Shown: one piece after another, positions 1-10,445 of the stretch
Layout: every line of letters starts with the position of its first letter
Numbering within the stretch: the first letter of the stretch is position 1
From: Adiantum capillus-veneris
Lineage: Eukaryota > Streptophyta > Polypodiopsida > Polypodiales > Pteridaceae
Direction of reading: 5' to 3'
Assembly (NCBI GenBank): GCA_014529385.2
Contig: CM043958.1
Span: 121,986,817-122,050,816 of the forward strand
DNA: 64,000 nucleotides
Notes under the pieces: generated by a model
The model's database searches: none
Told to the model about the DNA's origin: nothing
The model's input: the letters and a program-made list of their open reading frames with translations, nothing else
Position numbers and translations under genes: made by a program

Positions 1-6
1 GAGGTT

Positions 7-264
7 TTGTATGACCCTGAAGGTTTTCGGATGTGTGGTAGCATTGTGAGGCCCCCAAACAGCTTGGCCTTCTCTCATTCGGCGGACCGCATAGTGGGAG
101 GAGTGAATCTATCGCGGATAGATCGCTTCTACACTAGTGACCACTTCTGTGACTTGGGTGGGACAATTGGCATTCTAGCAGGGACTTCCTTCTCGGACCA
201 TGCACCAGTGATCCTCAGTGATAGATATGCAGAGGAGGGGGAGCACAATACTTCGCATCCCTGA
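7..264 (+). pseudogene. LINE endonuclease domain, C-terminal fragment
   Basis: This 85-residue open frame carries the end of an APE-type endonuclease. It shows SRIDRFYTSDHF followed by the SDHAPVIL signature, whose Asp-His pair belongs to the catalytic core of LINE and exonuclease III-like nucleases. In the family this domain nicks the target DNA to prime reverse transcription. The N-terminal catalytic residues lie outside the window. The region up to the RT (265-808) is frame-disrupted linker sequence typical of the gap between endonuclease and RT in plant L1-type elements. Confidence 0.75.
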
Positions 265-808
265 GAGGGTCTTGCTTGACTCTACACTCAAAGAGTGAGT
301 GGAGGCTCTTTAGATAGAGAGCTTAGACATGTAGGATTCTCCTGCTGACAGAGTGGCCTCAGGACTTGCTCAGCGTAGTCGATTCTTTCTTCAGGAGTTA
401 TTGGCTTGCCGAGCTGCAGCGAGAGAGGAGGAGCAGCGTCTCTGACGGGGCGTTGCTTCCTTACAGAGGATGCAAGAGCAGCATCCAGACAGTCCTTGGT
501 TGGAGGAGCATTTACTGTAGGCTCGCCAGGAGCTTGTTAGTACAGAGGAGTGGCATCATGAGTTTGCTTTCCATCGACAGGCATCTCAGTGGACGCAGGT
601 GGGTGACAGAGTCACTAGTGCTTTCTTTGAGGCACTGGGACCTCGGCATACAAATGCCAAGGTCAGTTAGTTGAGGAGGCCCGATGGGTCAGTTGCTTCT
701 GAGCCAGAGGACATGCGTGCAATTCTTACTGACTTTTATCGTGAGTTATTGTCAGCAGAGCCTCAGTTAGAGCATCATGATGCATGCAGAGAGCAGGTGT
801 GGGCATAG

Positions 809-1666
809 ATGCCTTGTCTTGTGATAGAGGAGATGCGCCAGAGGCTTGAGCTGCCACTTCAGCTTGAGGAGTTGCACACGGCTCTTAGTGCACTCCCCCG
901 TGGTAGCTGTTTAGGTGAGGATGGCTTGACTCCCAACTTTTTCTTGGAGTATTGGGACTTGCTTGGCCCAAATCTCTGTAGGGCTTTTCAGTACATCTTA
1001 CACACAGGAGAGATGCCTGACAGCATGAGTGAGGGCTTGATCTACCTCATTTCCAAGAAGGGTGGCTCCTTGGATGAGATTCGACAATGGCGCCCCATCA
1101 CCATCCTCAACTCAGTCTACAAAACTCTTGCCAAGGCTCTGAGTTTGAGGATTCAGCCACTTCTAGAGACCCTTATACATGAGACTAAAATAGGTTTTGT
1201 CAAGGAGCGTAGTATCCTTGACAATATTTTTACTTTTTGGGAGGCTTCTGCCCTAGCGCGGATCCGTGGTGAGGATCTGGTAATTCTTCTTTTTGATTTT
1301 GAGAAGGCCTACGACAGAGTTGACTGGGACTTTCTAGAGGGCACTTTGTGCAGGATGGGCTTCTCAGATGCTTGGATCAAAGGGGTGTCAGCTTTGTATA
1401 GACGGGCACTTAATCATGTACTTTTGTTAGGAGGTAGAGGTGATCGTTTCATGCTCAAACATTCGGTCAGACAGGGCTGCCCTCTTGCCCCCTTCCTCTT
1501 TTTGTTCTATGCTAAGGCGATGAGCAAGTTTTTGGTTTCGCAGCAGGTTGGTTTACGGGGCTTAGCACTTTCTATTTGGGGAAATGAGCTATTGGACGCT
1601 GAGTTTATCGATGACTCAGCCTTGTACTTGGATGGTCAGGAGGCCAACCTTCACAGGTGGCTCTAG
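809..1666 (+). pseudogene. LINE reverse transcriptase domain
   Basis: A 285-residue open frame matches the plant L1-type RT fingers and palm. RGSCLGEDGLTPNFF is followed by GGSLDEIRQWRPITILN, then FDFEKAYDRVDWDFL, which holds the first catalytic Asp (motif A). Next come RQGCPLAPFLF (motif B) and FIDDSALY (motif C; the usual form is Y/FADD, here FIDD). After the stop near 1666 the next frame continues the family sequence (ETFCCASGALINWRK), so the stop is a recent lesion and not the domain end. It would polymerise element cDNA on nicked target DNA if intact. Confidence 0.88.
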
Positions 1667-1875
1667 AGACCTTCTGTTGTGCATCTGGTGCATTGATCAA
1701 CTGGAGAAAGATAATAGCTTTCTCATAGTAGTGCTCTTATGCCCGATTGGATCCAGGTGAGGGTTTCAGGTGGATTCCCCCAGGGATTGCAGTTCGGTAC
1801 TTGGGATGTCAGGTTGGTTTAGACTTGTCTCCCTAGCAGCAGATTGCTCCCCTCCTCCTGTCTATCAGGAGGAAG

Positions 1876-2199
1876 TTGTTACATTGGAGCTCCGCACGAC
1901 TCTCTCTGGCAGATAGAGTTGTAGTGGCCAACCAGGTGTTGCTGGCTACTGTGTGGTACATCACTTCTTGTTGGATCTTCTCGAGTTCTTGTATTAGCCA
2001 AGTAGAGAGGCTGATTAGGAACTTCCTTTGGTCAGGGTGTGACACTCAGATAGCCCGGGCCAAAGTGGCTTGGCAGGTCATCACTCTTGCTTGTTCTCAG
2101 GGAGGGCTTGGGATCATAGATCCAGCACAGCATAGTAGAGCCCTTCTTGGGAACATCGTCAGAGGACTTCTTCTAGGTGCTACAGTGACTTCGTGCTAG
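1876..2199 (+). pseudogene. LINE ORF2 region downstream of RT
   Basis: This 107-residue frame carries the segment that follows the RT palm in plant LINEs: LADRVVVANQVLLATVWY, then QVERLIRNFLWSG, then AKVAW and GGLGIIDP. These blocks are typical of plant L1-like ORF2 proteins, although their biochemical role is poorly defined. It is frameshifted relative to the RT upstream. The stretch 2200-3227 continues as low-quality ORF2 C-terminal sequence in several frames, without a strong motif. Confidence 0.75.
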
Positions 2200-3227
2200 G
2201 GTGCCTCAAGCTGGAGGCCCCTGGCGACCTTCGACCAGATAAATCTTCACAGAGACGCGCGGAGTTGGCTTGAGCAGGAGAGTGGAGGACCGCTTCGCTG
2301 TGAGTTTGCTTCCATCTTGGGAGCACCTGCGGCGAGGTTTGGAGCAGCGTCAGCCTACTTGCACGGAGGAGCGCCTGAGACAGTTCCTTGTTTGCAATCC
2401 CATGGTTAGCACTCAGAGAGGCCACTTGGTTAGTAGTCGGCCTCATGTTTCCTGGGGTCCCATGGCAGCGGGTCCAACATGCTCTTTAGGTGACTGGTTA
2501 CGGTTTTCAGGCTTGTAAGAGGAGCCACATAGCCTTCAACTACACGGCATGAGAGGGGTGCACAGCATGTGCCAGGACATCTCAGAGGAAAATCCAGCTG
2601 AGTGGCTCACTCCTCTTGAGCTAGCAACACCCAGATGGATGGGAGCCTTCACGCCACTGGAGGTTCTCATCTCTGTCTGGGCTTGTTCAGAGATTGTACC
2701 CTCCCTGTTTTTCGAGTTACAGGGAGAGGGACGCTTACATCAAGTTGCAGTAGAGGCCCCACAGGTGGCAGAGTGCTGTTTTTAGAGGATCTGAGTGGTG
2801 GGCATCTGTGGGAGGACTCATGTCATCGATCCTGACCCAACAGTTCTTGAGACTGGACACAGGAGACTGTGGTCTTGGGAGAGCTGTCCACTAGAACGAG
2901 TACAATGGGATCTTGGAGAGTGGCTTTGGAGGGACCCTTTCTCTTTTGCAGACCACCCACATGTCCCTTTCTTTCAGTACACTGTTCGATTGGGATGTCA
3001 CATACTGGTAGCACAGAGAGAGGCTCGCCCTGCTGCTGCAGCACCTCATTGGCAGGAGGAGGGTCTCACAAGTGAGTTCTTGACAGCTTTTTGGGATAGG
3101 TTGTGGGACTCCAGACAACCGAGGCGAGTCACTTTGTTTTAGTTGGCTGATCGCACACAGAGCTACAGCAGTTGGGAGCTGGCTTGTATATAGTGGTCTC
3201 TCGACTGCATGTGCAGCTTGTGACCAT

Positions 3228-3653
3228 TTGGTGGAGAGTCATCGTCACTATCTTTGGGACTGTCCTTTGGCACATCAGGCGTGGCTTCGTGTTCTTCGGC
3301 TGATGCCTGCTCTTTCCCCGGCTCGACAGTACACTTGCCGAGCAGCTGCTTGGTCCACTCTCACGGGCCCGGCACTTTATTTTAAGATATCTTTCACCAG
3401 CAGGATGATAGAGATGCGCTGGGGGGGGGGGGGGGGGGGGGGGGGTACTCGAACCTGCCATAGAGCTTACTCCTAGGAGTGGTGCAGAGAGAGAGAGGAG
3501 TGCTGGGAGCTCATCAGTGACCTGACACTTTGGTTCATTTGGCGGGCTTGCTGCTTTTGCATCTTTGAGGCTCGCCTTGTACCACCAGCTGAGACTATTC
3601 GCGATCTTTGGCTAGAGCTGATCCACACACTCAGAAGACAGCTTGAGAGACTC
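3228..3653 (+). pseudogene. LINE ORF2 C-terminal zinc-binding region
   Basis: HRHYLWDCPLAHQAWLRVL matches the zf-RVT region found at the C-terminus of plant non-LTR reverse transcriptases. After the poly-G interruption at 3421 the tail resumes in another frame (LTLWFIWRACCFCIFEARL, then IRDLWLELI) and ends at a TAG near 3653. The following 3654-3931 is 3' UTR. The region probably binds nucleic acid; this role is known for the family only in outline. Confidence 0.7.
3421..3445 (+). repeat. Poly-G tract, 25 consecutive G
   Basis: An uninterrupted run of 25 guanines lies inside the LINE C-terminal coding remnant. It disrupts the reading frame and could form a G-quadruplex. Long homopolymers are also frequent assembly artefacts, so the exact length is uncertain. 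Confidence 0.9.
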
Positions 3654-3940
3654 TAGGGAAGCTCCGACCGCATGCAAGAGCACAGAGAGGCATTCCTTTG
3701 ACTCTGGCGTCCTGTGCCTTTTTTCACCATGGTCCAGGGTGTACTCAGATGGCTCTACCGTCCACCTGTGTGGCTCTTCCCTCCTCCCATTTCTTGATTT
3801 AGCCTCATTGTACATATGCTGTTTTTTCATTGGAGGAGTCTCCCCATCATGGTTGTTGTAGCCCTCTCTTGAAGAGGAGGTTGTAGCCCTATGGGCAGTT
3901 TCATTAACTTATAGAAGGATCTTTTTCTCGGAAAAAAAAA

Positions 3941-4611
3941 GCTTTGTTCATTATACATGTAAAGGTGATCAATGCATTTGTCAAGCTAAATGGCGAAAAG
4001 AAATTTATAGTGCCAGCGTGTGTGCTAAATACACTTTGTAAACATCTTTCTCAATCATTTTGACTTTGTGGTACCTTGATTTAAGGACAATTTTATTGAA
4101 AATATTTGTCCCTTTCAGTATGTCTAGGAGATCATTGCTATGGGAATATGAAACCTATTAATGGTGATCTTGTGTAAAACCTTGATACACATACAAAAGA
4201 TTCTATTTTTTATCTTGACAAGAAGTATTGGAGCTCCATATGGTGGACTACCCTCGTCTATAAGCAACACGGGTGAGAGTCATGGGATCCACGGCGAAGA
4301 ATGAATCCACCATTGATCCCATCTTTGCCATGCAAAATTATTTTCCTCCCAGTTACTCGCACTGCGACTTGAGCTCCCACCCCTCGCACTAGACTTATGC
4401 ACACTATCCAGCCCACCTATCGCGAGACGCTGCAATCAATGCGATGCTAGAGTGTTATATTCTTACCCCCCCCCTTGCTACGTTGATCAGACAGCCCAAA
4501 GCTCCTTGCCCTGTTGAAAACTTGCCCCTGTCGTAGATCCCATGAGTGATACCCCGTGTCACCTATAAATGGGGGTGGATTACAAGCCCTTAATCAAGTA
4601 AGGTAGTGATT
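3941..4611. other. Unassigned stretch between LINE tail and family A LTR remnant
   Basis: No gene can be supported. Near 3948-4040 on + a short open frame contains HYTCKGDQCICQAKWRKEI, with closely spaced cysteines, which may be an exon relic; I do not recognise it. At 4560-4575 there is a TATA-like CCTATAAATGGG about 50 bases before homology with the family A LTR begins. This stretch may therefore be the U3 of a different LTR fused to family A sequence. Confidence 0.5.
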
Positions 4612-4994
4612 TCAGTTTCGGGCACTTTCAAAATTCGGCTCTGTCATCCTACGCGTTTTCCGCAGATGGGTTTTGAGTGTAGAAGCTTAGGGACAGGTGT
4701 ATCCTAGTGAGGGGATGGTGTTCCTTAAGTTTCGTACGAATCTGGCATTATTAGGTGAGTTACCTTCCGTATGTGTGTATGTGGCTAGGTGGTGTAGTTG
4801 AGGGTAGTGAGGTTCTTGATTGTGGTTTAGTTGGCCTTCCTGAGTGTTGTATGTGTAGGATGGTCTCAGCCTGACAAGCTAAAGATATTTCCTCCGTGTG
4901 CCTATCGTGTCATCTGTGTCCTCGATTGACATTATGTTGATCTAGGTAGTGTTTGCATGCACTTCATGGGTGTGTGAGTCTCTCCCGTCCAACA
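4612..4994 (+). mobile_element. Family A LTR remnant (downstream part of 5' LTR)
   Basis: This is near-identical, in reverse complement, to 57755-58140 of the complete family A LTR at the right end of the window. It ends in AACA directly before a primer-binding site, as a 5' LTR should. Homology stops abruptly at about 4612, where the right-hand copy continues with about 570 bases of U3 and R sequence. It contains GTCATCCTACGCGT at 4643-4656, matching an arm of the leader palindromes. Confidence 0.8.
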
Positions 4995-4995
4995 T

Positions 4996-5013
4996 TGGCG
5001 CCGCTGCCGGGGA
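4996..5013 (+). promoter_or_regulatory. Primer-binding site, tRNA-Asp type (family A)
   Basis: TGGCGCCGCTGCCGGGGA starts one base after the LTR end. It is complementary to the 3' end expected for plant tRNA-Asp with one difference, and is the form used by several plant Ty3/gypsy-related groups. It fixes the element as + strand and its 5' LTR as ending at 4994. Confidence 0.85.
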
Positions 5014-7363
5014 CACAAGGACCTAAGTAGGTTTCCTACTAGCACTCGTGTGATGGTTGCTTGATTTAGTTTTGGCTAAAGAAAGTGTTTTTCTTAAGTG
5101 GATCCGGAAGAGGATATTCCGCGATCAAGTGGATAGCCAGGAAGCGTGTGTCTTGCCGAGGGTCTGCGACTAGATAGGTTTAGTTAGGATATGTGGATTA
5201 GAGTAGTTGTTGGTGGTCGAGTGATTTGTGAGGTGATAAAAGCGTTTACTAGTCCGTGTGTGGCAGTGAAGCGTTTTTCTACTCATAGATGCAAAACCCC
5301 ATATGATTTGTAGGAGTAGCTTTAGGTAAGTGATCCGATTCCGATCTAGAGCTATTCAACACTGAATTATTTGCTAAAGTTCTTGATTGCATTTGAAATC
5401 ACGGAAAAGTTTGCTTTTGAGGGTAAAAATGCATTAAACAAGCTTTTGTGGATATTTTTGTATGACTGACTGATGCTGTGCATATAAAAGAGCAATTGCA
5501 AGGGTTCTGTGAAGAAAACCTGCAATTCTGTAAACATAGACATCCTACGCGTAGGATGTCTCAAGAGGGTTCTGGAGACCAAATTTTGAAATTCTGAGTT
5601 GACCAATGGGTTCAGAGGGTAGGTTTTACCCTAGTAACATATTGACTTGGGTGTTTTTCCCTACTTTTGTTGACCAAAAGCCAAAAGGCAGAGTTAGAAA
5701 ACGTAAAATTTCAGAAAAGGCTTAAATTGAGTGATTTTTGCATGTTTTTGCAATTGTGAAGCATACTTGCACTTGCTGAGAGCATAAGGAAGCATCAAGG
5801 ACACTTTAGTCTGAAAAAATTAGCAGTAGACATCCTACGTGTAGGATGTCTACATGGTGATCTGGGCACTTTTTTGAAAATCTGAGGTTACCAGTGTGTT
5901 TAGAAGGTAGGTTTTATCCTATTTTCACCTGGAAAGTGGAAATTTGACCAAATTTTAACAGATCAAAGCCAAAAGACGAGAATTGCCAGACATCCTACCC
6001 AAATTGTGTCCAAAGCCTAATTTTGAGACCAAACCATAGGGTGACTTCATGTGCATGTTATACATGATGTTTTGAGTGCATGTGATAAATCTCATCTCAT
6101 TTGGGTCAGTGAAAGGGAAGATTGAGCGGACTTTAGCATTTTGACTGAAAAAGGCAAGAACAGCTAGTTTTGGGGTCTTTTGACATCCAAATCAAAATCT
6201 AAGCATACCACTGGGTTACTAACATCAAGGGGAAGCTGTGGGACAAGTCTGGGGTCAAACAGGCCAAAAAGACATCCTACGCGTAGTATGTCTTCTGTGT
6301 GATTTTGGACTTTAAACAAAATTTTGAGCATACCACAGTGATCAGCACCTTAAGGAGAGTATGTGGTTCAAATTTGGGGCAATTCTGAGCAGTTAGACAT
6401 CCTACGCGTAGTATGTCTAAGGCATAATTCTGAAACCAAAATTCTACTGTGACCATAGCAGGGTGTTGTATAGCCTTAGGCAAGCCTCCTAGCCAAATTT
6501 GGTCCAATTTGGAGTTGATTTGACTTAGGAATTCATCAGAACAGACATCAGGCTTTTGGAACAGATTCTTGATCATTTGACCAACCTATAGGTGTCAGAA
6601 TCAAAAAGTAAAAATAGCTGTGAGTTTAGCACATCAAGGGGAAGCTACAGTGCAAGTTTGAGCTGAAACAGAGCAAAAAGACATCCTACGCGTAGGATGT
6701 CTCCAGCTTGATTTAGGACTCCAAACCAACTTATGAGCACACCACTGTGATCAACACATGAAGGAGAAGCTAGGGTGAAAATTTCAAGTCATTCTGAGCA
6801 AAAAGACATCCTACGCGTAGGATGTCTCAAGGCCATTTTTAGGTCCAAATGAAATTATGAGCATACCATTGTGTTGCTGGACTCAAGGGGAGTCTTTGGA
6901 CCAAATTTTGTTAAATTCTGAGCATATAGACATCCTACGCGTAGGATGTCTCCAGGCCAGATTTAGGGTCCAAATGTACTTTTGACCATACAGAAGTGTT
7001 CACAGTGTCACAGAGATCCCAAGTCTTCTTCCATTCTAAACTGCATTTCACTGTTTTGGCCATAACTTTCACAAACGGTATCGGATCGGAAAAGTTTTTA
7101 TATCAAAACGTAGCCTGAGAGCGGCCCTACAAATCTTAGAGCAAAACTTGAACCATTTAGTTCAACTTTGAAAAAAAAAACATCGTTTGAGGTCTCAAAA
7201 TTTATCCGGAAGTTAGGGGTGTCTAAAAGCAACAATTTGCGAGAATTGTGACGAAACGGTTGCGGTTTTGGACATAGTTTCGACTTTTCCCTAACCAAAG
7301 CACTTGAACACAATGGACTAAGTCTACTTGAACCAAGCAAAAGCTCTTTTAAGCCTAGAAATC
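5014..7363 (+). other. Family A 5' leader
   Basis: A 2.35 kb leader lies between primer site and gag, very long for an LTR element. Two blocks are shared with the family B leader: CTAGTCCGTGTGTGGCAGTG at 5249-5268 and a 43-base block at 5312-5354. From about 5500 the leader is a diverged tandem repeat. No open reading frame of note is present. Confidence 0.75.
5500..6960 (+). repeat. Tandem leader repeats, each with a central 24-bp palindrome
   Basis: Seven copies of a 24-bp palindrome, AGACATCCTACG plus its reverse complement, lie at 5538-5561, 5828-5851, 6270-6293, 6395-6418, 6679-6702, 6804-6827 and 6928-6951. Four (5538, 6679, 6804, 6928) are perfect; 5828 has one central G/T mismatch; 6270 and 6395 share one arm mismatch. 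Half-copies lie at 5988 and 6543. Spacing is about 125 bases or about twice that, and surrounding text repeats too (TTCTGAGCA upstream, GAGCATACCA downstream). The array is therefore a minisatellite of roughly 125-160 bp units, each with one palindrome. Confidence 0.92.
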
Positions 7364-7774
7364 ATGTCTACCCTAGATTCAAACGCAACTTACACAAGCT
7401 TGGAGATCCCGACGATAGAGGAATATCCTCCCACAATGGATCTTCCAAACTTGCAATTGATAAAGACCCATCTTGTTGAGAGAGTCTGGATGATTGGTCA
7501 TGAGAGTGAAGGACTATATAGATACATTGACGACAATGAGGTCAATCTTTATAGGTGCTCAGATCCATACCTAGAAGAGATAACGGATTACAAGCTCTTA
7601 TATGTCTACACATACGGAGTCGACTGTCAATGGAGATCTATAGTTGTCGACAAGTATGGACGAGAATACAGAGTTGTAGAAAGCACAAATCCACAGACTG
7701 TACTAGAAAGAGGTGGATATTTGGTCAATGAAGGACCACAACTGCCTCCACCAAACACGAGAATTCCTATATAG
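7364..7774 (+). pseudogene. Family A gag, N-terminal fragment
   Basis: An open frame from the ATG at 7364 (the TTG at 7328 is in frame but less likely) runs to a TAG at 7774. Residues about 45-110 (EGLYRYIDDNEVNLYRCSDP, then LYVYTYG, then DKYGREY) align with residues about 195-255 of the family B gag (VGLYKYNNGEQDLYYRCEEP, LYVFTYT, DKYGRQY). The order primer site, leader, gag supports its identity. It stops where family B sequence on the other strand begins, so most of gag and everything downstream is lost. The domain itself is one I do not recognise. Confidence 0.75.
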
Positions 7775-10319
7775 TTTCTTCGTTTCCGCTTGAATTGTCC
7801 GTTGACTCGTTGTCTGCTTCATTTTCCCACTCAGGATGATCGGGAATGTTGTGAAACACCTCCTCTTCATCTTTCTTTTCCAGTGTATCGTTCTTTTCAG
7901 TTTTTTTTTCGAGTACAGTTCTCAACATGAAGTACGGAACCACGTCGTACCCGTCCTTGTCGCAAAATTTCATTGTGGGACCATCCGGAATTGCACAAAC
8001 ATCTAGGGTTGCTAGAATGTGTGTCCATTCTAATGGTTCAAGCGTGTCCTCTGGAAAGGGTTCTCCTATATAAGTTTCGTCTTCGATGGCCCTTTCTAAA
8101 ACATATTCTTCTCGCCTCAGACTTCCACATTTCGAGGCTCCACACATCCATAACTCCTTGGGCTTACCTAACCAAGCTGAAAATTCGGATCCCGCCAAAG
8201 TAGCTGAATCAAACTCCTCTACCGGTGTTCGGTTCACATCTTTGTAGCTATGGTCTCTCAGGTTCACACGTGTAGTGGTTTCCATATTTCTCAGGTATAT
8301 GTGATCGTAGCCCCAATCTTGGACCATTTTCAACTGTCTCATGAATGGTCTTCCCAATATGATATCATAGTTATTCTCCTTGCCAAAATCGACAATAGCA
8401 AAAGTATGTTCGTATTCAATGCCGCAAGAAGTCACTACGACTTTCTCTAATAACCCCATAGGTTTCTCCATGTGTCCATCTGCTAATTGGAGTTTCAAAC
8501 TAGTCTTCCTTATTGCTGGTTTCCCCCATTTTTTCCAGATTTCTTTTGTAGCAATGGCTACCCCAGCTCCGCTGTCTAGTATTGCCATCGTGTTCACTCC
8601 TTGGAATTCAACTGGTAAGGTTGTATTTCCCTCTTCACCTTCGCAATACTCTCCGACCTTGTTTAAGGGTACAGGCTTAACATTCTTTTGTGGTTTACTC
8701 AGCTCTTGTATACCCTCTTGCAGTCTCGATGTTGGGTCTTTTATCCCAAATTTCTCCAAGCATTTTCCTACAGTGGTCCACATATGTGGTCTTAGCCTCA
8801 AAAGCTCAGCTAGAGTGATAGTGCATGTCACTGGTGTTGACAAGATCTCTATCAATCCTTGCGAGTCCATGACTTTTTTTGATGAGATTCTTCGTGAGGG
8901 AAGTGCTCTAGTCTCGGATTTTGCTTCATACTCTCCTAAGTATGAAGGTAAGGTATTCAGTGAGTGAGGTTTGCTCTCCATTGTTCTAACAGAGCCCCCA
9001 TCTCCCCAGTAAGATTGCAGATCCAAGTCCACTTGAGATCCTGCCTCAAATTCCACTATGGGAGGATTCCTGATGTCCTTTTCCCAATTTGTCTGATTAG
9101 CTTGGTAACTTAGCTCGTTTGCAAAGTTTGCCTCTCTCACTTGTTTCCAAAATTCATTGTAATCCTCATCTCTTCCGTAAGACCTCTGTATGACTGGATG
9201 AAAACTCTCTATCTCCTGATCGGTTGTGTTCAATACTATGCGGTCATCCTTGTGTGTATTTTCAGGCTTTTGTGCACTGGGAGTCTTTTCAGCTACCCGT
9301 GAAACGATAGTCTCTTGCTGAATTGGGTTTTCCGTTCCACAATTCATTGTTTCTTTTGGTGGTTCTAATAAGGCTTGTGCAGTCTCGATCATTCTCTGGC
9401 ACATTTCAAGTCTCTGCTTTTCCAATTCCGCGTTTGGGTATGTGATCCACCTCTGTTCTTGTGTTTGGTTGTTCTTTAACCTAGCTTCGTAAGCTCTCAT
9501 CAGTGCGTCCAATGGTTCGTGTACTTTGTCGACTAGCACTGATCCCCCTGAGCTTAAGCTCGTTGTTTCTTTGATACACTTTTGTTTCGTTCGTTCCGGG
9601 CTCATCTCTCGTTTCCCGTTTTGACTCTCAAGTTTTTCTAATCTATCTTTAGTTCGCTTTAGTTCCTCAGCTAGAATAGCGTCTTCACGTTCTTTTCTCA
9701 ACTTCATGCGTGCTTTTCTAGCTTTCCATGTGTTTCTCTGACTCCACGGTCCTTGACTAACCACTTCAGTCGCTAACTTTCTATTCTCAGGTTCTCTAGT
9801 GGTTTTCTTAGCTTGAGCTCTAGTAACAACTTGCGTTGGTATCAGAGTTTCATTTTCAGACCCACTGCTGGTAGGAATAGTTTCTAGCATATTCAATGTC
9901 GTCTTTTGCACTTTTTTTGGATTCTTTGAACAATCCTCAATGAAGTGAGTAACCCCACACTCAGTGCAATAAGCGTTAATTCTAATGATTTCCGTATGTG
10001 GACAAACATTCATCAGATGGTCACCTCCACACTTGTAACAGGGTCCTAGTGCTGGTCTTGGTCCCATTTGATTCATCCTTTGTGGATAGGATGGTCTTTG
10101 TCCTGTTAACCCTCCATGAGCTATGAACATCAATGTTCTTGCGTCCAAATTGTATCTCTCTTCATCAGAAGCACTTATAAATGTTGGTATTCCAACATTC
10201 CCAATCATGCCCCATGGTTCTGGTTGTTTGGGTTCTTCTGGTGGGTAATACACAGTTGGAGATATGTGTGCACCAGATTCTTCGTAATATGCTTGAACAG
10301 GCACTAAGGCTTGTTCTTC
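7767..10319 (-). pseudogene. Family B zinc knuckles and aspartic protease (pol-side part of gag-pro)
   Basis: This is the downstream part of a gag-pro frame, in frame with gag but separated from it by TGA (10448-10446) and TAG (10322-10320). Reading on the - strand, it begins with a proline-rich stretch and then two CX2CX3HX4C knuckles (CYKCGGDHLMNVC and CTECGVTHFIEDC). A long charged region follows, containing a lysine/arginine-rich coiled-coil-like segment. Then comes a retropepsin-like domain with MAILDSGAGVAIA (catalytic D-S-G) and IILGRPFM, and an acidic tail. No reverse transcriptase, RNase H or integrase follows before the sequence changes at about 7770. The related copy at 61871-64000 also lacks them. 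Confidence 0.85.
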
Positions 10320-10445
10320 CTAATTCTCTAAGGTTGGTGCATATCTAATGCCTACTGGTCTTGCTCCTGGTAAAGGTGGTTGTTGTCCCAATACCGGTTG
10401 CGGTCTTTCTATCCCCATAGGTCCTGGTACATTTCCCGTTGGGTA

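Larger units (their letters stand above)
1..3940 (+). mobile_element. LINE (non-LTR) retrotransposon, 3' part, decayed
   Basis: Continuous remains of a plant-type LINE ORF2 on the + strand: endonuclease C-terminus, reverse transcriptase, thumb/connection region, C-terminal zinc-binding region and a 3' UTR ending in an A tract at 3932-3940. The pieces lie in different frames (starts near 7, 809, 1876 and 3228), so many frameshifts and stops have accumulated. The 5' half lies beyond the left edge. Element boundaries are inferred from domain order and the terminal A tract; no target-site duplication can be tested because the left end is missing. Confidence 0.85.

Noticed and set aside
5538-6951. 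CRISPR-like array (regular palindromic repeats with spacers)
   Set aside because: The intervals are 100-260 bases and are homologous to each other, not unique spacers. The context is a plant LTR-element leader with no cas genes.
8380-8967. 195-codon + strand ORF
   Set aside because: Antisense shadow of the family B protease and linker frame. A matching shadow occurs at 62367-62642 because the coding strand is conserved.
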